Assembly: GCA_965367695.1 (NCBI GenBank) | Contig: CBDUKB010000050.1 | Span: forward strand, 1-15,549 | Direction: 5' to 3' | DNA from: Putridiphycobacter sp965367695 | Lineage (GTDB): Bacteria > Bacteroidota > Bacteroidia > Flavobacteriales_D > Crocinitomicaceae | Length of the DNA stretch: 15,549 nucleotides | Part shown: positions 1 through 6,335 of the stretch, piece by piece | Layout of the letters: the number at the start of each line of letters is the position of its first letter | Numbering within the stretch: position 1 is the stretch's first letter | Notes under the pieces: model-generated | The model's input: the letters and a program-made list of their open reading frames with translations, nothing else | Database searches by the model: none | Told to the model about the DNA's origin: nothing | Program-made: the position numbers and the translations under genes

Positions 1-53
1 GGCCAATCAAAATATGGAATATTATTCTGATTAAGGTGTGAAATAAAACCTTC

Positions 54-2372
54 TTATATACTTACTTCCAATGCCTTTTTCTTTTTACGTCTCCAAAAAA
101 AGAAAACCACAAGCAATACCATGGTTAATATTCCGCCACCCAAGAACATTTGTTTTCGCTTTTTAGCTGCTTCCTTTTGAATCGCTTTTTCCCTTAATAA
201 AGCAAGATAGTCGCTGTTTGCTTGTCCGGGTGTTATGCTTTGAACTGACCAATTACTTTTGTATAAACCAACAGCATCAGGGTGTACGAGTCCAAGACTA
301 AAACTGCTATCAATATCTTTAAACGTATCATCATATTTCATTACATCTACCACTAATCCATTCGCGTCATACACCTTAATTTGCTCCCCTTTTTTTGACA
401 AACCAAAGCTCAAGTCCTTGATTTGATTGTACAAAGCACCACCGTTCCCAAGAACAAGCATTTGATGGGCTGCAATTAAGTAATGGTCGGTAATGACATG
501 GCCATTTTTAAAATTGTTATCAGTGATTCTCCATTGGTAAAGGTCAATTGCTTCTTCAGAACGATTATATAGTTCTATCCAATCGCCTGAAGAATCCTTT
601 TCAACCTGTTTAAAACAAACCTCATTTATAATCAATTTACGACGGTATTCACTCGAATCTTTTGCCGAAATTATTGGCTTAATTTTGGTGTCTCCTTCGG
701 GTATAAAAACAAGCTCCTCATCCTTTTCAGCTAATCCTTCCCAAGCAAGTAATTCATAATCGTGCTTTGGATTTATTTTAACCTTTTGAGGCACCCCTTT
801 GAAATATATTCCTTGGTAATCTTGCTTTAAATCAAGGGAGTTATAAGCAATATCACAAATTTCTTTTCCTGGATGGATTACCTGGATATTGACCGTGGTA
901 TCTAAATCAAATTTTGTTTTTATGTGTTGCCATAAATATTGTGGTCTTAAACGAACAAACTTTTCCACTATCGCAAGATTGTCTTCCCAATTTTTCACAC
1001 TTGCTCCCCATCTTTTTTGATGATAGGGAATTTCGTCAGCAATTCGCTCAGCCATTTTTTGCCAAAGCTGCGCAGCAGTGTCGGGATGAAAATAGGTGTT
1101 CAAATAATCTGAAAAAGTATTAATGTATTGCATCCTTAATTTTTCATTTTTTAATAATGTCCTGATGATAAATGTTGACCACCCTGGATTTGGCCAATTT
1201 TCATTGCTATAAGTAGTAAATTTTTCCAAAGTATTTGCCGCATAACCTTCTTTATCATCATTCGATAAACCCATGTCTAAGTCGTAAAATATCCAACGCC
1301 ATTTTGCCTTCGGTTTACGCTCCTTGAAGTAACGTATATTTCCCCCAGCATCCTTATTGTCGGAATATACTTCGGCTATATTATAGCGGATGTAATCATG
1401 CAAATTCATAAACTTTCCCAAGGAGTCAACAGTTGCGTCATTAGTTAAGTCTTCTGTTTTTAAAAAATTTAATAAAAATTTATATTGGGTTGAATAACCA
1501 TGTCTCTTTACTCCGTTATGTCTTAAAATATCTACTTTTTCTTTGTCCACTTTATAGTTGTCGGCCAGGTAATGCTCACTTATTTTTTCTCTTAAATTTT
1601 GAATCCCCCAATACTTACCGTTGATAAAAACTATGGCGGGCTCATATGCTTGTATGGCTACTCCAGTGGGTTTGGCTAGTTGGGTCATAAAAGCATCCCT
1701 TAATTGCGTTCTCTTAAAATCACCTCCAGAATTTCTGACAATAAATGATTTGTATTTTTTAATTTTTCTTTCTTTAAAAATTGGATAATTAAAACGTTTT
1801 TCACCGTATTTACTCCTTGCAATAATGGCCAATGATTTTTGCGGAAGCATTCTGCTGTACCCACCAAATAAACTCATTCCTGCCGCTTGATTAAAACAGC
1901 TTTTACCCTTTTTTGAATAAAGCTCTACATTGCATTCATGCTCCCAAGATTGCCAAAAGTTGGCCCCATAATAAGGCATGGTAGAATCCGCACAACATCC
2001 CTTCTCAAATATTCCTTTTTCATAACTCCAAAAATTGCCCGGATCAGAAACTATTGATAAAATAGGCAAGGTATATTCCCGATCACAAAAATAAGATTGT
2101 GTTACTGGCTTCGAACGAATTCCATTTGAATATGCCACTGCTCGGATCACTCCGACTTGATCAATTAATATAGAATCTTGGTATTTGATTGAACCCATAT
2201 TTGGCGTGCTCCCGTCCATGGTATAAAAAATTGTTTGGCTTGAATCTGCTATCAACTTAACATAAACTGCACTTTTATATTTACCCCCTTCTGGTGAAAA
2301 TATCAAATTTTGAGTGTAGAGCATACTACTTACAAAAAGGGTAAATAAAAAAAACAAGCGCCATTTCAACAT
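54..2372 (-). CDS. CotH kinase family protein with chitobiase-like, lamin-tail and C-terminal membrane-anchor regions
   Basis: This 772-aa envelope protein is probably an atypical protein kinase of the CotH family. A signal peptide covers about residues 1-20 (hydrophobic stretch then YTQ). Residues 25-95 resemble the chitobiase/beta-hexosaminidase C-terminal fold (FSPEGG, FYTMDGSTP, IRAVAY). The CotH region spans about 135-445 and includes NLREKI at 259-264 and FYDLDMGL with D364 and D366, the acidic pair expected to bind metal-nucleotide. Residues about 575-690 form a lamin-tail domain (LIINEV, DWIELYN, ITDNN). A membrane helix at 742-760 is followed by RRKKKK, suggesting C-terminal anchoring with the bulk of the protein outside the cytoplasm. 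Bacillus CotH phosphorylates spore-coat proteins; a spore role makes no sense here, so the substrate is unknown. The ATG start fits the signal peptide. Family assignment is firm; kinase activity is inferred. Confidence 0.87.
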   Translation of the reverse strand: MLKWRLFFLFTLFVSSMLYTQNLIFSPEGGKYKSAVYVKLIADSSQTIFYTMDGSTPNMGSIKYQDSILIDQVGVIRAVAYSNGIRSKPVTQSYFCDREYTLPILSIVSDPGNFWSYEKGIFEKGCCADSTMPYYGANFWQSWEHECNVELYSKKGKSCFNQAAGMSLFGGYSRMLPQKSLAIIARSKYGEKRFNYPIFKERKIKKYKSFIVRNSGGDFKRTQLRDAFMTQLAKPTGVAIQAYEPAIVFINGKYWGIQNLREKISEHYLADNYKVDKEKVDILRHNGVKRHGYSTQYKFLLNFLKTEDLTNDATVDSLGKFMNLHDYIRYNIAEVYSDNKDAGGNIRYFKERKPKAKWRWIFYDLDMGLSNDDKEGYAANTLEKFTTYSNENWPNPGWSTFIIRTLLKNEKLRMQYINTFSDYLNTYFHPDTAAQLWQKMAERIADEIPYHQKRWGASVKNWEDNLAIVEKFVRLRPQYLWQHIKTKFDLDTTVNIQVIHPGKEICDIAYNSLDLKQDYQGIYFKGVPQKVKINPKHDYELLAWEGLAEKDEELVFIPEGDTKIKPIISAKDSSEYRRKLIINEVCFKQVEKDSSGDWIELYNRSEEAIDLYQWRITDNNFKNGHVITDHYLIAAHQMLVLGNGGALYNQIKDLSFGLSKKGEQIKVYDANGLVVDVMKYDDTFKDIDSSFSLGLVHPDAVGLYKSNWSVQSITPGQANSDYLALLREKAIQKEAAKKRKQMFLGGGILTMVLLVVFFFWRRKKKKALEVSI

Positions 2373-2376
2373 GTAT

Positions 2377-2384
2377 CAAATGTA
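2377..2384 (-). promoter_or_regulatory. Candidate Bacteroidota -7 element (TACATTTG) for the CotH gene
   Basis: On the minus strand TACATTTG matches TAnnTTTG exactly and lies only 4 nt before the ATG at 2372. If used, transcription would begin at or next to the start codon, giving a leaderless mRNA. No TTG/TTTG -33 element is present at the usual 17-23 nt spacing, so the element may be fortuitous. Confidence 0.3.
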
Positions 2385-2422
2385 TTTACAATTATTTAAT
2401 GTTCCATGCACCAAACCCACCA

Positions 2423-2450
2423 AATTATTAAACGGCAGTACTTAATAATT
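2423..2450. repeat. 9-bp perfect inverted repeat, AATTATTAA-N10-TTAATAATT
   Basis: AATTATTAA at 2423-2431 and TTAATAATT at 2442-2450 are perfect reverse complements separated by 10 nt. The repeat lies between the divergent CotH gene and the iron-type operon, about 85 bp upstream of the operon's putative -7 element. It could be an operator or a small hairpin. The arms are pure A/T, so chance is possible in this AT-rich DNA. Confidence 0.4.
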
Positions 2451-2467
2451 ATTTGCAATCGATAATT
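2447..2467. promoter_or_regulatory. Fur-box-sized 21-bp palindromic element, AATTAT-N9-ATAATT
   Basis: AATTAT at 2447-2452 is the reverse complement of ATAATT at 2462-2467. The spacing resembles the 19-21-bp footprint of Fur-type repressors, and the site precedes a probable iron-uptake operon. It shares bases with the 9-bp inverted repeat just upstream. Fur binding is an inference from size, AT content and context; the sequence is not a close match to the classical Fur consensus. Confidence 0.25.
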
Positions 2468-2534
2468 TGAGTAGTGAACTAAGAAAAATTTCATTTTTTT
2501 TCTATTTCCTTATTTATATTCATTCTTAATTACA

Positions 2535-2542
2535 TATATTTG
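2535..2542 (+). promoter_or_regulatory. Putative -7 element (TATATTTG) of the DUF4856-imelysin-HTTM-TonB operon
   Basis: TATATTTG is an exact match to the Bacteroidota consensus TAnnTTTG and would start transcription near 2546, leaving a leader of about 37 nt before the ATG at 2583. No convincing TTTG -33 element lies 17-23 nt upstream, so the promoter may be weak or activator-dependent. It is the only exact match I noticed in this intergenic region on the plus strand. Confidence 0.45.
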
Positions 2543-2582
2543 CCCCAAAAAAACAAGCTTATTTATAATTAATCTAAATAAT

Positions 2583-3809
2583 ATGAAAATAATTAAAACA
2601 TCAATGCTACTATTGGGCACCGTTGCACTATTAAACACATCATGCAGAAAAGAGGGTTGTACAGATACCACTGCCATCAATTTTTCAGAAGAAGCTAAAA
2701 AAGAAGATGGTTCATGTATTTATGATAAAGGGATTTCAATTCCAGCCAACTATACTTTTGAGAGAAATGGTGTAAGTACCGTAAATTTTGAGGGCCAAAA
2801 GGCAAGGTTAGATATGTTAAGTGAAATAATTCAGTATATGAAAACAGCCAATACTGCAGGAAACAGCATTAACGCAAGTGATTTAAAAGCCATGTATGCG
2901 AACGAGAATTATACTTGGTTGGATGTAAACAATTTAGGGTTGACTGGTTCCTCAAAACAATTAAAAAATAAAACTGCTTATTCAGTTGCTGGTGGGTCAG
3001 CAGATGTAGGCGTTCAAGATAAGTTTATTAGCTACTTCGATTCCATTGCAAACATTAGTGCAAACACAATAACTGGAGTAGAAAATGGAAGTGCCGGTGT
3101 AAGCGGTGTTTGGCCAAATGACGGTAATAAAGGTCCTTATTTAATGAATGGAAATGGAAAAGAATATACACAACTCGTTGAAAAAGGATTGATGTGTGCC
3201 GTATTTATGAACCAAATTACAATAAACTATTTAGGCGGAATTGCTGATGATGACAACAATGCGATTGTAGATGAATCGGCTGGTAAAAACTATACTGAAA
3301 TGGAACATCATTGGGACGAGGCATACGGTTATTTTACATCAGAAATAAACTTTCCAAATGCTGGAACTGATCGTTTTTGGGGAGAATATTCTTATGGTAG
3401 AGAAGCACTTTTAAGTTCGGCTAGTAAAATTTACGACGCATTTAAAGCAGGAAGAACAGCCATTGTAAATAAGGATTATACAACAAGGGATGCAAACGTA
3501 ATTATTATTAATAATGAATTAGAAAAAGTAGCTGCTGGAACTGCGATTCATTATTTAAATGCGGCTAAAAACAACATCAGTAATAATACGACAAGAAATC
3601 ATGTATTATCTGAAGCTACAGCATTTTTAGAAGGTTTGAAATACGGATATAATGCCGTGGCAAACAAGGGTATGAATGCAAGTGAAATAGACATAGCATT
3701 GGCTTATATTGGAGAAGACTTTAACGTAGTTACTATTGATAACTTAAACGCAGCCATTGACTTGATTGCAAGCAGTACAGGATTAGAAAGCGTAAAAGCT
3801 TCACTATAA
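2583..3809 (+). CDS. DUF4856-family lipoprotein
   Basis: The 408-aa product has a lipoprotein signal (hydrophobic residues 8-17, then NTSC with Cys21 as the likely lipidated residue). Immediately after comes one copy of a cysteine motif (Cys26-Thr-Asp ... Asp42-Gly-Ser-Cys45-Ile-Tyr) that recurs in marine Bacteroidota surface proteins and may bind calcium or form a disulfide loop. The rest (about 50-408) matches my recollection of DUF4856, including YTFERNGVSTVNF, KMYAN-like and HHWDEAYGYF motifs, the last at about residue 240-250. DUF4856 has no assigned biochemical activity that I know of. Being first in an operon with an imelysin lipoprotein and a TonB receptor suggests a periplasmic or surface metal-binding role. 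The Bacteroidota-style lipobox is relaxed (no Leu at -3). Family call is good; function is inferred from neighbours. Confidence 0.85.
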   Translation: MKIIKTSMLLLGTVALLNTSCRKEGCTDTTAINFSEEAKKEDGSCIYDKGISIPANYTFERNGVSTVNFEGQKARLDMLSEIIQYMKTANTAGNSINASDLKAMYANENYTWLDVNNLGLTGSSKQLKNKTAYSVAGGSADVGVQDKFISYFDSIANISANTITGVENGSAGVSGVWPNDGNKGPYLMNGNGKEYTQLVEKGLMCAVFMNQITINYLGGIADDDNNAIVDESAGKNYTEMEHHWDEAYGYFTSEINFPNAGTDRFWGEYSYGREALLSSASKIYDAFKAGRTAIVNKDYTTRDANVIIINNELEKVAAGTAIHYLNAAKNNISNNTTRNHVLSEATAFLEGLKYGYNAVANKGMNASEIDIALAYIGEDFNVVTIDNLNAAIDLIASSTGLESVKASL

Positions 3810-3835
3810 AAATAATCACTATTTATCACTTGACC

Positions 3836-4960
3836 ATGTATAAAATAAAAACAAGTATCGTGTTAATTATTATAGGACTTGCTAGCTTATCAAGTTCTTG
3901 TGATAAAAACAAACCTAAAGAAGAACCTCAAACAGTTGAGTTTGATAGAAAGGCCATGCTGAGTAATGTCACTACCCAGTATATTTTACCTGCTTATGCC
4001 CATTACACTGCTAAAACAGCTTCATTTTTAGACAATGTAAATGATTTTAACAATCAACCATCTGTTTTACAATTAAAAGCACTAAAAAGCAGTTTAGTTG
4101 AATTGGGCAGTGCTTGGCAAACTGTTGCTTTTCTAGAATTTGGTCCGGCCGCAAACATTGGATTAAGAAGTCAAACCAATATTTACCCTTGCGATACCAA
4201 TAAAATTAATACCAACATTTACAACAATAGTTACGATTTGGCTTCAGCTGCGAACTATGCCGCCAAAGGCATTCAAGCAATTGATTATTTAATCAACCGA
4301 CCTGCGCAATCAGATTCTGGAAATGTTTTGGGTTTTTCAACCAATCAAAACGCTAGCAACTACTTATACAATTTAGCTTTAGAAATAAATACAAATGCTA
4401 AAAAGGTCAAAAATGAATGGGATGCTTATGCAAATGATTTTATTGAAAACAACAGTAGCAATGCACAAGGCTCAGCGGTGAGTGATTTAGTAAATGCCTT
4501 GAGTGCCCACTATGAAACTTATGTAAGAAAGGGTAAGCTGGGTATTCCTCTTGGAATTTTCAATGGCTTTTCACAAAACACTTTGCCAGAAAAAGTAGAA
4601 TTATATTATGGGGGACAATCATTTGAAATGCTTCAATCCGCTATCATGGCCATTGAAAAATTAATTAATGGAATCGGTTTTGAAAGTAATATTGAAGGAG
4701 TAGGATTAGACGATTATATGAATTTTGTTGAGGCAAAAAATGGAAATGAAAAACTTTCTGTTGTTATTAACCAACAACTCAACACAATCAAAAACCAAAT
4801 AAACAGCTACAACATAAGCTTAGCGGAAGCAGTCAATAGTGAAACCACATCTTTAAATACCTTGTATCAAAGTATGCAAAAACTGGTGCCCCTTATCAAA
4901 GTTGACCTTACCTCAGCCTTAGGTGTTTTAATCACTTATCAAGACAATGATGGAGATTAA
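3836..4960 (+). CDS. Imelysin-family (peptidase M75-like) lipoprotein, probable iron-associated binding protein
   Basis: The 374-aa product starts at ATG 3836; a TTG two codons earlier (3830) is possible but less likely. Residues 1-21 are a lipoprotein signal ending SLSSSC, with Cys22 probably lipidated. Imelysin-like features are the N-terminal helix with YILPAYAHY (about 35-43), FLEFGPA, and the family's core helix GIQAID at 145-150 followed by YLIN. The classical imelysin signature is GxHxxE; here His is Gln147 and Glu is Asp150, so the motif is degenerate. Imelysin proteins (IrpA, EfeO-related, ICMP) are linked to iron uptake, and a peptidase activity is doubtful for most. The gene is 26 nt downstream of the DUF4856 gene and 10 nt upstream of the HTTM gene, so it is almost certainly co-transcribed. 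Family call is strong; ligand unknown. Confidence 0.87.
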   Translation: MYKIKTSIVLIIIGLASLSSSCDKNKPKEEPQTVEFDRKAMLSNVTTQYILPAYAHYTAKTASFLDNVNDFNNQPSVLQLKALKSSLVELGSAWQTVAFLEFGPAANIGLRSQTNIYPCDTNKINTNIYNNSYDLASAANYAAKGIQAIDYLINRPAQSDSGNVLGFSTNQNASNYLYNLALEINTNAKKVKNEWDAYANDFIENNSSNAQGSAVSDLVNALSAHYETYVRKGKLGIPLGIFNGFSQNTLPEKVELYYGGQSFEMLQSAIMAIEKLINGIGFESNIEGVGLDDYMNFVEAKNGNEKLSVVINQQLNTIKNQINSYNISLAEAVNSETTSLNTLYQSMQKLVPLIKVDLTSALGVLITYQDNDGD

Positions 4961-4970
4961 ACTCGCTTAA

Positions 4971-6335
4971 ATGAATAAAATTAAAGCCATACTATATCGC
5001 CCTACTTCTGCCGCTCCATTAGCTGTGTTTAGGGTGATATTTGGCTTGATGACACTGTATAGTACCCTTCGTTTTATCGGTAAAGGCTGGATCAACACCC
5101 TTTACATTCAACCAAATTTTCACTTTACATATTATGGGTTTGAATGGGTAAAACCTTTCGGCGCAACAGGCATGTACCTGGTTTTTATAATCATGGCTTT
5201 AGCTGCACTTTGTATCATACTTGGATATAGGTACAGGTTGAGTATGGTGTTATTCTTTTTATGCTTTACCTATGTTGAATTAATTGACAAAACCACCTAC
5301 CTCAACCATTACTACTTTGTTAGTCTGGTTAGTTTTTTAATGATTTTTTTGCCTGCCAATACCTTTTTTTCATTGGACGTCTTCTTAAATCGCGTTAAAA
5401 AACAACCTGAAATTCCATTTTGGACCATTGCCATTATTCAGTTTCAATTAGGGGTTGTATACTTTTATGCGGGAATTGCTAAATTAAATTACCATTGGTT
5501 AATAGAAGCAGCGCCTTTGAGTAATTGGTTAAAACACCAGACTGATTTACCAGTAATTGGTAGGTTCATGGGATACAAGGCAACCCCTTATATTTTTTCA
5601 TGGTTTGGCGCCATTTACGACTTATGCATTCCGTTTTTACTCTTAATTAAAAAAACACGGGTATGGGCATACTTGTGTGTCATTGTATTTCATGTTTTAA
5701 CAGCTGCCATGTTTCCAATTGGCGTTTTTCCATACGTAATGATAGGAAGTACCTTGATCTTTTTCTCTGCGGAGTTTCACCTTAAAATAATAAGCTTGTT
5801 TAATCGACTTATTAAAAGCAGGCCTCCAACTAAAAAGAAATTGCCTTATCATGCGAAATCAAACAAAATACTGTTGGGATTTATTGGTATCTACATCACA
5901 ATTCAACTACTTTTGCCTTTTCGTTACCTTTTATATCCAGGTAATTTATTTTGGACCGAGCAAGGATTTAGATTTAGTTGGCGAGTAATGTTAATAGAAA
6001 AAGTGGGTTATGCTCAATTTACGGTCAAAACAGCAGGAAAGCAAGGAAAATTAATGGTAAACAATTCAGACTATTTAACACCTTTTCAAGAAAAAATGAT
6101 GGCCACTCAACCTGACATGATCTTGGCATATGCACAGTATTTAAAAAAGCAATTCCAAGATAGTACCATCATAGAAAATGGTGAAAAAATACAGCTTAAA
6201 AATCCCATTATTAACGCCAATGTGCAAGTGTCATTGTTTAATAAAGGCAGTAAATTATTTATTGATCCTACAGTTGACTTAGGTAGTATTGAAAGTGGAT
6301 ACCAGCATAAAAAATGGATTGAACCTTATGAATAA
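4971..6335 (+). CDS. HTTM-domain, vitamin-K-dependent gamma-carboxylase-like integral membrane protein
   Basis: The 454-aa product has an N-terminal HTTM region of several membrane helices (about residues 15-35, 65-90, 90-130, 148-170, 203-225, 230-268, 302-320) and a soluble C-terminal part from about 325. HTTM features include APLAVFRVIFG near the N-terminus and DKTTYLNHYYF at 106-116, with Lys107 and His113. The signature after the last helix, YPGN (322-325) then WTEQGFRFSW (328-337), and the late YLTPFQ, PDMI and IDPTVDL segments match bacterial members of the vitamin-K gamma-carboxylase family. Characterised relatives are the animal carboxylase and a Leptospira homologue reported to have epoxidase activity; most bacterial members have no proven substrate. 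Its place between an imelysin lipoprotein and a TonB receptor suggests a role in metal acquisition. Its stop overlaps the next start by 8 nt. Confidence 0.85.
   Translation: MNKIKAILYRPTSAAPLAVFRVIFGLMTLYSTLRFIGKGWINTLYIQPNFHFTYYGFEWVKPFGATGMYLVFIIMALAALCIILGYRYRLSMVLFFLCFTYVELIDKTTYLNHYYFVSLVSFLMIFLPANTFFSLDVFLNRVKKQPEIPFWTIAIIQFQLGVVYFYAGIAKLNYHWLIEAAPLSNWLKHQTDLPVIGRFMGYKATPYIFSWFGAIYDLCIPFLLLIKKTRVWAYLCVIVFHVLTAAMFPIGVFPYVMIGSTLIFFSAEFHLKIISLFNRLIKSRPPTKKKLPYHAKSNKILLGFIGIYITIQLLLPFRYLLYPGNLFWTEQGFRFSWRVMLIEKVGYAQFTVKTAGKQGKLMVNNSDYLTPFQEKMMATQPDMILAYAQYLKKQFQDSTIIENGEKIQLKNPIINANVQVSLFNKGSKLFIDPTVDLGSIESGYQHKKWIEPYE

Noticed and set aside
1..53. Terminator downstream of the CotH gene
   Set aside because: No stable GC stem followed by a T-run is visible on the minus strand; only weak AT inverted stretches.
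914..1123. 69-codon plus-strand frame
   Set aside because: It lies wholly inside the CotH gene on the other strand and has no recognisable motif; a shadow frame.
54..2372. Spore-coat function from the CotH name
   Set aside because: Bacteroidota do not sporulate, and the fused domains and C-terminal anchor point to an envelope protein.
3830..3835. TTG start two codons before the imelysin ATG
   Set aside because: The ATG at 3836 begins a normal lipoprotein signal; TTG adds nothing.
6289..6327. Upstream TTG start for the TonB receptor
   Set aside because: It would place 13 polar residues before an obvious signal peptide that begins with its own ATG at 6328.
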